In this document: in pieces, positions 40,501 through 49,104 of the stretch | Numbering within the stretch: the stretch's first letter is position 1 | How the letters are laid out: the number at the start of each line of letters is the position of its first letter | Notes under the pieces: generated by a model | Seen by the model: the letters and a program-made list of their open reading frames with translations, nothing else | The model's database searches: none | Told to the model about the DNA's origin: nothing | Assembly (NCBI RefSeq): GCF_004027225.2 | Contig: NC_044283.2 | Coordinates: 31,208,707-31,272,706, forward strand | Reading direction: 5' to 3' | DNA length: 64,000 bases | From: Strigops habroptila | Taxonomy: Eukaryota > Chordata > Aves > Psittaciformes > Psittacidae | Made by a program: the position numbers and the translations under genes

Positions 40501-43500
40501 AATTACTATACTAATTTACGAGTTGAAGCTAGATGTGTTTCAGTAGCTTGAGGCACCAGAGATAGGAAGTAAAACTTGATTTACATGCTGATACTAACTT
40601 TGAGTAAATAGGTTTAATTTTAATTTGGATGAAAGCAAAGAAAATAACTTCCCTTATATTCCATTTTTACTTTTTTTATTATCAGGGTGAACAACTGTGT
40701 AGGATTCTCCAATTACAAATTTTTTCTTCTCTTCTTGGCTTACTCGCTACTATATTGCCTGTTCATTGCTGCAACGGATTTACAGTATTTTATCAAATTT
40801 TGGACAGTAAGTACCATAATCTACAAACTGTCTTTAAGCATGTGAAGTTACCACTGTGCAAGAAGTCGAAGATTCCAAGGTGTTATATTGTCATCTAGTA
40901 TCTCCTAATAGGAGGCACAAAACTTTATCTAATAATCATAGCTCTCTATTTGTTTATTATAGTTTCTGAATTTTCACATATTTCTTCCGTATTTTGAAGC
41001 TGTGTAGAACAAGTATGCAATTACTTAGAAAACATTTTACAATGGAATTTACATTATAGGTAGGTTTTGTTAATTTCCTTTGATGCTATGCTGTGCAAAA
41101 GTTTCAGAGACATTTTCTAGTATTTTAATTATGATTATATAGGTTCACAACTTAGGGTATTACCTTCTTAGATTTGCAATATTTATGCTATAATACAAGT
41201 TTTCTGAAAAGGTTAATTAAACAAGACAATTGGTGTAAAAATAAATTATTCTTCACTGAAAGACACTTCAAAGTTCAGATCCAAATTTCAGATTCTTGTT
41301 GCCAGTATTTATACTTTCTCAAGAAAGGGCCTGTTTCTTTAACTTAGATACTGTCAGCAACCTAATTTCATGGCCATTTGTACATAGAAGGTGTGTAATT
41401 CGTTTACTCAAACTCTTATATGTGGTGTGTTTGTGTCTGCACTGAATTTAATTTGGCCGAATAGAGGATTATTAATAATCAAATTAAATAGCTATTTCCC
41501 CAGTTCTAACAGCATTTTCTGGTTTGTTTGTTTTATTTGTAGAATGGCCTTCCTGATACTCAAGCCAAGTTCCACATCATGTTTTTATTCTTTGCTGCAG
41601 CTATGTTTTCTGTCAGTCTGTCTTCTCTCTTTGGGTATCACTGTTGGCTTGTCAGCAAGAATAAGTCTACATTAGGTAAGTTGCTTGAATGCATCTGTGT
41701 TTGACAGCTGAAAATTAATAATAAATGTATATTATATGTATGGGTGTAGTAGAAAAAGTGGGCAATCCTATAGAGGTTCCTCTGATCCTAGTTAGAAGTG
41801 TCCAGATCTGGCAGTGTCCAGTACTGACTCACCAGTTCTGGTGCTCCCCAGGAATTCTGTCTCTTCCTCTTGCTTCATGCTAATGAACTTCTCCTCTCCC
41901 TCCCATTTCCTCCCATCCACAGCTTGTTAACAGAAGCTGAATAAACTGAAAAATAATAATGATAAAAAGTTGAGATCACTTTATAATAAATGCTATAACA
42001 CTAATGCATGCTCATGCAAGTGCTTCTTATTTGGCATTCCCAGCCCCACAGAGCAGAGAGTCGGCTGATGCGATGTCTCAGGGCAGTGACTCCCATGTTC
42101 CCTTCCCACCCTTGCTCCTTGCAGAACCAAAGTTCCTCTATTCAATTCAGCTACATTTTTGTTCAAAAGTTCTGAAAAACATAGTTATTAATTCAAAAAA
42201 TTTGCCTCTAGTGGAGGCAAGAAGAGAGGAAAAAAATCCAGAAGGCAGGTTGATTGTGGGCCTAGTGGTGGTGGTTTTGATCAACATGAATGAGCAAAAA
42301 GAGGCAATGTCAGAGAATGATCTGATATGGAAGAACAGACTTTAAGGAAGTGTTTCTATATTTGATACAGTTATGCATCCTGTCTACCATATAATTATAG
42401 ATGCATAGAAAGGACTCTGTGTTAAGAGTTTATTTTGAAAAACCTCAAAGAAGATGGCCTGTGCCTCTGCTATGGGGCAGTACGTATAACCGCATGGAGT
42501 ACCAGCGTTAAACCAGGATTTCCCACCACTTGAATGCATGTTTGGTTACAAATCTTAATAAATGGAGGTGAGGAAGATTTGGATGCCTCTTCTACACTAT
42601 ATCCTGGACTATAATAATACCAATTTGCAATAATATTCATTAAAGTTTCTAAATCTCTAAATAGTTTTCTGTTGATATAAACTGAATTAGAGTAAGCCAG
42701 TGAATTGATTTCCCCCCCCCCCCCCCCCCCCCCCCAATTCTCTCGGGATTTACTAATACGTAGATGATTAGTGAAAAACTTTGGATATATATATTTGAAA
42801 GACAGCTTGTTTACTTGAAGATTTCTCCAAGGTTTGTGGGTTTCTTCAGTATGCCGAAAAATCATCTACTTAGAAATTAGTATCAGAAAAAAATTGTTCA
42901 ATCTAGTGATAAGTGGAGAAAAACTTCTAGTAATGATGCTTAAATGAACAGAAATAATTAAGTATTGTGTTTATAAACTGGTCTTACCATTTTAGTGCAA
43001 AAAAAAATTGTTAGAGATAGCCACTTTTAATTCAACATTTCATATTTTTAAACCACATTGAATTCCATGCAGGTAATATACCATGTTTTCTGTACACTGA
43101 AAAAAAATCTTTTTGTCTCTTCTTCCCATTTTACCTTGGGAAATTGCTTGACATGTGAAACCTTGAACATGCAATAGTTTGGAAATGAAGCCATGACAGC
43201 TTTAAGCATGACTGTTCTTAAATCCAAGGAGATGTTTTCCGAGCCTGACACGGGCATCTAAAAGGGTATCTCTATTTTCCCTTCCCCCTTCTTTAAAACA
43301 TCTTGTAACTAACGCATGCTACATGTTGAAGGTAATTTCAGCAGTTCATGGCTAAGGAGTTACTGCAGAAGGATGATTTCTGCATGGTTTCAGCATGGTT
43401 TGTGTGAGCTGTACTGTCAGGACACCAGGGCATGGTTTGCCTAATATATATAGCCAGTTAAGGGAATTAAATGGCTATCAGTCACTTGGTGGAAAGTGGA

Positions 43501-46488
43501 TGAGTTTTCTGCTTCAGGCACTTTGCAACACTTGAAGCTATATTTAGCACTTGTCTCCAGAAATTTAGGTTGGATGTCTGGGGGGAACAATCTGGGTCTA
43601 TGAGTAAAGTGCCTTCTTTATGCAGCTGTAAAAATACACAACACTTTAATACCCCAGGGTGTGAAAAGCTAGTCTTATTACTAAAGTAGGTTAAGCTTTT
43701 GCTCTTTCTCATTACTCTTTCTGTCATAAACTGTTTGTTTAGGCTTTTCTTTCTTGAACACTGTGGTATAATCACATGCTGAAATCTTCATATAACATAC
43801 CACGCCTTTTTAAAAAGTGAGTTCCTTGCTCTTCTTTGCCTTGATTAGGGGGGCAGATAAAAGAGACTTCCACCCTTCCTTGGCCATGGGACTTCCTCTG
43901 CACACACCGTGACTATGGCACTGACTTTGGCTTTCATGAATGGACTAGCTTTCTCAGTCATTTGGGCAGTACAACCTCTCCTCTTGGATGATGGTATCAT
44001 CAGTGCAATTGCCTAAATACCAGTGTGAAACTTAAAACATGCTATCTTGCAAAGAGATCTGTTTGGTTTTTTTTTCTTTTAAGAGGTATTCAGAGCTCCC
44101 ATATTTCGTCACAGAACAGACAAGAACGGCTTTAGCTTGGGCTTCAGCAAAAACCTAAGGCAAGTGTTTGGCGATGAGAAGAAATACTGGTTGCTGCCTG
44201 TGTTTTCAAGGTATGCTCATTTTTTAATGCTTCATTTGTTAGAACTGTTGAGTAATCAGGATCCACAGGGTTTAGGGGGGTGGTTGGTATTTTGGAATAA
44301 GATACAGTAATATTCGCTTCAGAAAAAAGTTATTTGAAGTCTGGGGTGGGTTTGGTATATGTGACACTAATCCTGAATTTTTCAGTCTAGGGGATGGTTG
44401 CTCCTTCCCAACTTGCCTCGTTAATCAGGATCCTGAGCAAGCTTCCACACCTGGTGGTCTTAATTCAACATCCAAAAAGTAACTGCTTTTTGTTACTTAT
44501 TTCAAATAGTTGATAGTCTCTTTTTTCCTCTGCACATATAAACAGAGCCATTTATAAGATACTTAAAGTGGTAAGCAAATGAAGAGTATCCTAATAATAA
44601 ATACAAGTCAGATTTTAAACAGCTAAGCTGTAATTCTACTAATAAATTCATGGAAATAAGGTGTTTGTTTCCCCCCCATAATGTGCTTTGTCTCGGTTCA
44701 GTGGCGTCCCAGGACTTGAGTTTTCCACACCTGCCTAATATTCAGTATCAGCAACATTCTGTTCTGCATGCATAAGAGACAGTTGGTCTGCCTGTGATAC
44801 GGCTGCATTAGAGGTTTCACACAGGGGAATCCCAGGCCTCAGCACTTGGAATCATAAAATCAACTAGGTTGGAAGAGATCTTTAAGATCATCCCTTCCAA
44901 CCTTTACTCCAGGACTGCCAAGTCTACCACTAAATCATGTCACTGAGGCCCTCATCTACACAGTTTCTGAACACTCCAGGAATGGTGATTTCACCACTTC
45001 CCAGGGCAGCCTGTTCCAGTGCCTAACTACCCTTTCAGTGAAGGAATTTTTCCTAATACCCAATCTAAACCTCCCCTGGTGCAGCTGGAGACCATTACCT
45101 CCTGTCCTATCACTTGTTAGTTGGGAAAAAAAATCAGCCACCTCCTCGCTCCACCCTGCTTTCAAAAACGTGTACCAAAGCACAGGAGGCTGCCTTTTAA
45201 ATGTACATCTTGTTTCTCCTGATATAAAGACATATTTTCTTAGTTCTTATCCTTCATGGACATGAAATCTTTAAAGTGTGAAAAGTACACAGATGCTTCT
45301 TAAAGTAAATAAATTTAATAGCTTAGTATTTCATATTGTAACTTTTTTGCAACACCTAATGAAGAGTATGGTAAGTAGAGTAGACTTGAAGATGTGACTA
45401 AGAAATTATAATGGAATGGTATTGGCAATCTTTTATTTGTAAAAGAAATACATTAAATTTCAGCTACCTATTTATTTATGTTTTAAATCTTACCCCAGTG
45501 ATCCGTAGCTTATATTAGGTAAGAGAATTTGGAGATGTTTTCTCCATTATTTATCATGTCAGGTTTGTTGTAGTGGGAGAGAATATGGCTAGAGTGCATT
45601 TGGAACTGAAGTACATGTACTAATATATAATAGCTGTCAAGGAAAAAATTGGAATGTTTCCCTGTTCTGTGCTAGGGAGTTGCTTTATAGATTGCATCTG
45701 TCACACACTTGCATCTGTGACAACTACAGTGTAATGTATGTAGTGATAAAAGTGTAGTGATTCATCAGAAAAGAAGCAAGGTCAGCTAGGTAAAATACAG
45801 ATTATGACAGTTTATAAAGCGTGGTAAGATAACGAAAAATTAGTGCTGTTTACTAGTGTTCTTTTTATTGGTGTTACAGTGAGAACCATCTGTTTCCTGC
45901 AAAGCCGTTGCGTGATTCCCAGAGCCACCTTCTCACGGATACACTGTCTTGGTCTGAAACCAGTGCAAAGGCTGAAAAGGGCAAAGTTGGTAAGGAATTG
46001 ATCTTATGCTGCAGTGATTTGTTTTGTAGTAAACTACTTTCGGAGGATACAGTGTAAAAATGACCACAGTTACTTGGTTTGTATTCATGAACCAAAATTC
46101 ATGAAGCTTGTTTTAAATCCACGTTTGTAGGAAGTTTCATGTATCAAGCTGCTGTGCCCTTCCCAGGTAAACCTGACCAAGAGGTACTGAGAACACTAGT
46201 GCTATTAGATGCTAATTATTATTTAGGCTGAGACCGATAGTTCTTTTGGCAACAATTTGCTTATACTAGAATATGATGACACCTTGTTGCAACTAGTGAA
46301 AAACTGTGTAACGGACACAGGACAGGAATAGACTTGGTAATAGTGGAATGACATTAAGATGGCTTGTTAATTAAAGGCTGTATTATTTGTTGAAATAGAC
46401 ATGAGACCTTTTCCTATGGAAATGCCTTTTTTTTTTTTTCTCTAAAGGTATGAGCAATCCTGCATTAACCATGGAAAATGAAACCTAA
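18194..46488 (+). CDS. ZDHHC2: ZDHHC2 palmitoyltransferase, complete 12-exon gene
   Basis: Palmitoyl-acyltransferase that attaches palmitate from palmitoyl-CoA to cysteines of membrane proteins (mammalian substrates include PSD-95, SNAP-25 and CKAP4) at plasma membrane and recycling endosomes. Exons: 18194-18365, 27571-27597, 30704-30798, 33886-34006, 34925-34994, 36621-36653, 40686-40806, 41543-41675, 44084-44210, 44386-44478, 45880-45989, 46448-46488. All junctions are GT-AG and phases fit, giving 380 aa (human about 367). Membrane segments lie at about 33-53, 67-87, 185-205 and 223-246. The cytosolic zinc-finger/DHHC core spans C143-C177, with DHHC at 168-171 and C171 catalytic. An STLE motif (TTxE type) lies at 255-258, and a conserved NLRQVFG block follows at 281-287. 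The tail keeps SQSHLL (344-349) and NPAL (371-374), trafficking motifs described for mammalian DHHC2. It is ZDHHC2 rather than ZDHHC15/20 because of the EREPRGE...[19 protein letters not shown] block and the end MENET. Confidence 0.97.
20909..20936. repeat. Perfect 12-bp inverted repeat with 4-nt loop
   Basis: CTTTTATTAGTG (20909-20920) is followed by GATT and the exact reverse complement CACTAATAAAAG (20925-20936). The sequence AATCCACT just after (20937-20944) is also complementary to AGTGGATT across the first arm and loop. It is intronic. Confidence 0.9.
26400..26612 (-). mobile_element. CR1 LINE fragment (internal part), antisense
   Basis: Contains the sequence order GTGCAGGACTTTGCCCT..., CCAGCCTGTCTGGGTCCATCTGGATGGCA, GTGTAAACTTGATGAG, GCAGCACTGGTCCCA. 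This is a conserved internal stretch of CR1 read from its 3' side, diverged by many substitutions. No CR1 3' terminus is attached. Confidence 0.8.
27571..27597 (+). CDS. ZDHHC2: ZDHHC2 exon 2, 27-nt micro-exon
   Basis: TTTTCTCATTTTCCAG precedes it and G|GTAAGA follows. With the exon 1 remainder it encodes L-TMTNIGEK, the lumenal/extracellular loop between TM1 and TM2 (mammalian counterpart S-M-E-N-T-G-E-Q). Phase 1 on both sides and length divisible by three, so skipping would remove nine residues without a frameshift. Confidence 0.9.
27598..30703 (+). other. ZDHHC2: ZDHHC2 intron 2
   Basis: AT-rich sequence with no repeat family or additional exon recognised. The short open frames seen on either strand have no domain. 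It ends in TTCCTTTTTGATTTTAG before exon 3. Confidence 0.85.
30704..30798 (+). CDS. ZDHHC2: ZDHHC2 exon 3 (TM2)
   Basis: 95 nt. Encodes [11 protein letters not shown]...[17 protein letters not shown], residues about 67-98: TM2 followed by the TLPMNPSKE linker found in the DHHC2/15/20 group. Acceptor TTTTAG at 30698-30703, donor GAA|GTAAGA at 30799. Confidence 0.95.
30799..33885 (+). other. ZDHHC2: ZDHHC2 intron 3
   Basis: No repeat family recognised. A 93-codon open frame at 33133-33414 includes a hydrophobic stretch but has no family resemblance (see rejected items). It ends in ATTATTCCAG before exon 4. Confidence 0.85.
33886..34006 (+). CDS. ZDHHC2: ZDHHC2 exon 4 (cytosolic loop before the zinc finger)
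   Basis: 121 nt, phase 0 in and phase 1 out. Encodes [38 protein letters not shown], residues about 99-138. This block distinguishes ZDHHC2 from its closest paralogs. Donor G|GTAAAT at 34007. Confidence 0.97.
34007..34924 (+). other. ZDHHC2: ZDHHC2 intron 4
   Basis: 918 bp of AT-rich sequence; nothing but splice signals recognised. Confidence 0.85.
34925..34994 (+). CDS. ZDHHC2: ZDHHC2 exon 5 (cysteine-rich zinc-binding domain)
   Basis: 70 nt. Encodes [22 protein letters not shown], with C143, C146, H156, C157 and C160 following the family pattern C-x2-C-x3-K-P-x2-...-H-C-x2-C that binds structural zinc. Acceptor CGTTTAG at 34918-34924; donor AA|GTAAGA at 34995. Confidence 0.97.
34995..36620 (+). 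other. ZDHHC2: ZDHHC2 intron 5
   Basis: 1.6 kb, AT-rich. The motif TTTTTTTCAGATTT occurs twice near 35085 and 35128, which look like unused acceptors. Nothing else recognised. Confidence 0.85.
36621..36653 (+). CDS. ZDHHC2: ZDHHC2 exon 6, 33-nt micro-exon carrying the DHHC active site
   Basis: Encodes (K)[10 protein letters not shown](W). D168, H169, H170 and the acylated C171 are all on this one 33-nt exon. Acceptor TTTTTTTAAG at 36611-36620, donor TTG|GTGAGT at 36654. Both borders have phase 2, so exon skipping is frame-neutral and would make a protein without the active site (AA joined to G gives Lys, then VNNC). Confidence 0.96.
36829..37099 (+). mobile_element. CR1 LINE, 3' end, relatively intact
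   Basis: Runs from GAAAGACAAGGGGTAATGGG through the C-terminal ORF2 codons (open frame with [14 protein letters not shown]...FKARLDG and a stop at 37007-37009) to the CR1 3' UTR GGTCCTTTCCAACCCTAACT and the terminal ATTCTATGGTTCTATGATT. The open frame and low divergence suggest a younger copy than the others in the window. 5'-truncated, as usual for CR1. Confidence 0.95.
38431..38512. repeat. 41-bp tandem duplication
   Basis: Two adjacent copies (38431-38471 and 38472-38512) of a unit beginning CAACATAAACATA and ending in GCT. They differ at only a few positions, indicating a fairly recent local duplication in intron 6. Confidence 0.9.
40686..40806 (+). CDS. ZDHHC2: ZDHHC2 exon 7 (end of DHHC domain, TM3)
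   Basis: 121 nt. Completes W173 and encodes [13 protein letters not shown], including the last zinc/structural Cys C177 and the conserved N182-x3-F186, followed by TM3 ([17 protein letters not shown]) and the lumenal [10 protein letters not shown]. Donor ACA|GTAAGT at 40807, phase 0. Confidence 0.97.
40807..41542 (+). other. ZDHHC2: ZDHHC2 intron 7
   Basis: 736 bp, AT-rich, no repeat or gene recognised. Confidence 0.85.
41543..41675 (+). CDS. ZDHHC2: ZDHHC2 exon 8 (TM4)
   Basis: 133 nt. Encodes [16 protein letters not shown]4 ([18 protein letters not shown]) and [12 protein letters not shown], the start of the TTxE-type motif completed by the next exon. Acceptor TTATTTGTAG, donor G|GTAAGT... 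at 41676. Confidence 0.97.
41676..44083 (+). other. ZDHHC2: ZDHHC2 intron 8 (2.4 kb)
   Basis: Contains an unusual poly-C run of 24 nt (42712-42735). The moderately GC-rich stretch 41750-42130 resembles no repeat I recognise. The open frame at 42470-42865 minus is partly made by the homopolymer. Ends in TTTTTTTTTCTTTTAAG. Confidence 0.8.
42712..42735. repeat. Poly-C homopolymer run (24 nt)
   Basis: Uninterrupted C24 on the plus strand between GAATTGATTT and AATTCTCTCG, in otherwise AT-rich intron sequence. The length may be inexact because such runs are prone to sequencing error. Confidence 0.95.
44084..44210 (+). CDS. ZDHHC2: ZDHHC2 exon 9 (C-terminal cytosolic part)
   Basis: 127 nt. Encodes [21 protein letters not shown] and [21 protein letters not shown], residues about 258-299. 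It contains the conserved NxxxVFG segment (PaCCT region) that packs against the membrane domain in DHHC enzymes. Acceptor CTTTTAAG, donor AG|GTATGC at 44211. Confidence 0.97.
44386..44478 (+). CDS. ZDHHC2: ZDHHC2 exon 10
   Basis: 93 nt. Encodes [19 protein letters not shown] and [12 protein letters not shown], a C-terminal tail segment matching mammalian ZDHHC2 nearly residue for residue. Acceptor GAATTTTTCAG, donor AA|GTAACT at 44479 (weaker than the others). Confidence 0.96.
44479..45879 (+). other. ZDHHC2: ZDHHC2 intron 10
   Basis: Contains an antisense CR1 (44849-45171); otherwise AT-rich with nothing recognised. Ends in CTTTTTATTGGTGTTACAG. The short intron 9 (44211-44385) just before exon 10 also holds nothing of note. 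Confidence 0.85.
44849..45171 (-). mobile_element. CR1 LINE, 3' end, antisense
   Basis: Begins ATCATAAAATCAACTAGGTTGGAAGAGATC, the reverse complement of a CR1 3' end. It continues with CCTTCCAACC, CTACCACTAAATCATGTCACTGAGG and TTCCTAATACCCAATCTAAACCTCCCCTGG. On the minus strand it encodes an [14 protein letters not shown]-type peptide. Its 3' UTR differs from that of the copy at 36829, so it belongs to another CR1 subfamily. Confidence 0.93.
45880..45989 (+). CDS. ZDHHC2: ZDHHC2 exon 11
   Basis: 110 nt. Encodes [20 protein letters not shown] and [16 protein letters not shown], residues 332-367. SQSHLL is the acidic-context SxxxLL signal reported for endosomal cycling of mammalian DHHC2. Compared with the mammalian protein as I remember it, one Leu before ENH is absent at the exon junction. 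Donor G|GTAAGG at 45990. Confidence 0.95.
45990..46447 (+). other. ZDHHC2: ZDHHC2 intron 11
   Basis: 458 bp, ends in a long pyrimidine tract TTTTTTTTTTTTCTCTAAAG. No other feature seen. Confidence 0.85.
46448..46488 (+). CDS. ZDHHC2: ZDHHC2 exon 12, C-terminus and stop
   Basis: Encodes [13 protein letters not shown] and TAA at 46486-46488. The NPAL segment and the MENET end are characteristic of vertebrate ZDHHC2. Confidence 0.96.
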
Positions 46489-48958
46489 TTTCCCTAAAAA
46501 GAAACATTTTGAATATGTAAGGAAAGGTATGTTAATATTCTCTGTACTTAATATGTTTCCATGATGCCTTACCACTTAAAGAATGCACAAAAGAAAATTA
46601 CTAAAGCAATTCCTATCTATTTTCTTTTCTTAAATTTATTTTTTTTTACCACTAGTAGTAGCACATGAATTCATAGTTTTAAACTAAACCTCCTGTTTCT
46701 TGATATGTTAAGTTTGCAAAGTAGTTTAACCTTTATACCCTTTGCTTTTAGGCAATATTCCAAAGTATTATTCCCTTTTTTTAAAAAGATAATGAAATTG
46801 TGACTCGTCAAGCAGTCCAGCAGGTATTTGTCACTCTGAGTTTGAAAATGAAGTTAGTCCTTAACACTGAACCATAGCTTGGTCTGCTAAAGCAAGTAAA
46901 GATCTATGAAATGATGAAGGAAAAAAGATTTATTCAAATATGTAAGCTATTACCAGCTTGTTCTTCTGTGCCAGGTACTGAGCTGCATGTTATTTAATAG
47001 CAAAAAAGTGCTGCCTACTGAAGACAAGGTGTCCATATGACTTCCCGAGCATTTAGTCACCTATTTTCAAAAATAGCTAAGATTATTTCTTGCATTGGTG
47101 TCTTACAACACAGACTTCTCAGAAGGCAGGTTTGAGAAGCAGTTAGTAGAGTCTCTTACATACATGAGAGGAGGAGACCGTAATAATTGGGTTGCAGGGA
47201 ATGAACACAATTGATCATCATATTCACTTCTGTATTTGAAGGTTTCTAACTCCACCAAAGCATATGGAAATCAGCTATTTAATATTTAAAGATGGATAAA
47301 GAATTTGACTCCAATCCTAAGAATTTCAGCATACTGAATAATTTACAATTTTCCAACATCAGAGGAGTTGCTCAGCAAGGTCATTTCCATCTCTGCTATT
47401 GAAAGCACCCTTTCAGTCATCCTGAAAAAGTGTCTCCAGTGCATGTCCTTCATTTGTGTGTGACATGGCTCCTGGACATGCTGTGTCACAGCTGTCAGGT
47501 TGCTCTCAGTCACTCCTGGGGGAAGTGGAAGGCATGGAATGCCATCAGAGAACTGCAGCAATTGTTACTAGATCCATCAGGCGTGGTATTGCAATGTCAA
47601 GGCAGATGGTAAAAATGGTAGGTATGCAGACACCAGCAGGTGGCCTGCACCTTGTACCAAAAGAGGTCCTACAAGTTCAGTTGAATTCATCGTAGAAACT
47701 GAAAAATTCTTGACCCTTACATTCTGGTTTTATGTTAAGCGGTGGGTGAAGATGCAGATGGTTTCGAATGTAGGTACTTCTACAAACTTGATGATGGTGT
47801 GAAGTGTTAAAGTGTTGAAAATGTAGGTGTCAAATAACAGAGTTAAAGAGACGAGAATGAAACAGCCTTTTTCTGCAGTTGTGATTGCTCTGTGTACTTT
47901 TTTTTTAATAGAATCTAAAATTCTAATTTCTAACCTTCTGTTCAAAACGTAAAATGCCATCCCTCTACCAGTTCTTTCCACAGAGCAGCTTCTGGAAAAG
48001 AATAAATTACTCAACGTCAGTTAGTTTAGTATCTTACATGTCATCGCTACTCAAGTAAAGCATTGGAGACAGGTTTTAAAGAACTAGTTTTGTCCAGTTA
48101 GAGCTCTATTTTCTAAAGTCCTGTTAAGAATAACTTGGAAACTTTAATCTTTCTTTGAAGAGTGTGTACATTTTATTGGAACTTTGTCATTCAGATTATT
48201 CCAAGTTTCAAACATGGGTTGTGTTTTTTCTAAAGATGCTGAAAGTGGTTTTTTCAAGTTGTTTACTTTGATAAACATCTCATGCTCTTTTTGGTTGGTT
48301 GTTTTGGTTTGTTTTTTATCCAGTCTGAGAAAGTAACAATTAGAGTTGTGTTTGCAGTCTGATTACCTCAGCCCCTAGGCTGGGGTGGGTTTTTTGTTTG
48401 GGATTTTTCATTTCTTCTTTTTTGTGAGCATCCATTTTGAAGTGCAGCTTTTTAAAGAGAGGCCACCTTCAGAGGAGGTTATGTTCCAAAGAGTGTAAAG
48501 CCACGTAAAGGGGGTCCTGGAAGTTAGTTTTGCTGTAGACAGACAGATGCATGTACATCTCAAAAGGGCAGTAGCTAAGGACTGATAATTTCTCTGTCAT
48601 GAGAGTAAGTGTCAGTTTGGTTGCATCCTTAGCTCTGTTTGAGAGATTTCTGTGTGGCACTTAAAAGACTTTCTGAAGACGTAACAAAAAAGCTAGATTA
48701 CTGTATGTATGTGTGGGTGTATATATATATATCTGACATATAGTTGCTGGAATAAGAGCCCTTAAAAGTAACTATTTTGCATTTAACTTCATTACTTTAT
48801 TGTCAGTATTTGAGTTATATTTGTTTCTAGGGAGTGAAAAGAATTACAAAGATGCTTAAATAACAACAACAAAACCAAGTAATTTAATCTTTGACATGAA
48901 AAATACAGCTCACAGTCCCTGCCAGCATGTTAGTAATTTGAATTTCGCTCCTAACTAA

Positions 48959-49104
48959 GGATATGTTGGATGGTTGGACAGGTTGGATGGGGCTTTGAGC
49001 AACCTGCTCTACTGAAAGGTGTCCCTGCCCATGACAGGGGGTTGGAACTAGATGATCTTTAAGTGCCCTTCCAACCCAAGCTTTTCTATGATTCTGTGTT
49101 CAAT
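48959..49104 (+). mobile_element. CR1 LINE 3' end within the ZDHHC2 3' UTR
   Basis: GGTTGGATGGGGCTTTGAGCAACCTG..., AGGTGTCCCTGCCCATGACAGGGGGTTGGAACTAGATGATCTTTAAG and the tail CCCTTCCAACCCAAGCTTTTCTATGATTCTGTG are a textbook CR1 3' UTR. About 145 bp, 5'-truncated, same orientation as ZDHHC2. Confidence 0.95.

Larger units (their letters stand above)
36654..40685 (+). other. ZDHHC2: ZDHHC2 intron 6 (4.0 kb)
   Basis: Contains a well-preserved CR1 3' end (36829-37099), an A-rich stretch (37926-37995) and a 41-bp tandem duplication (38431-38512). Ends in TTTTTTATTATCAG before exon 7. Confidence 0.85.
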
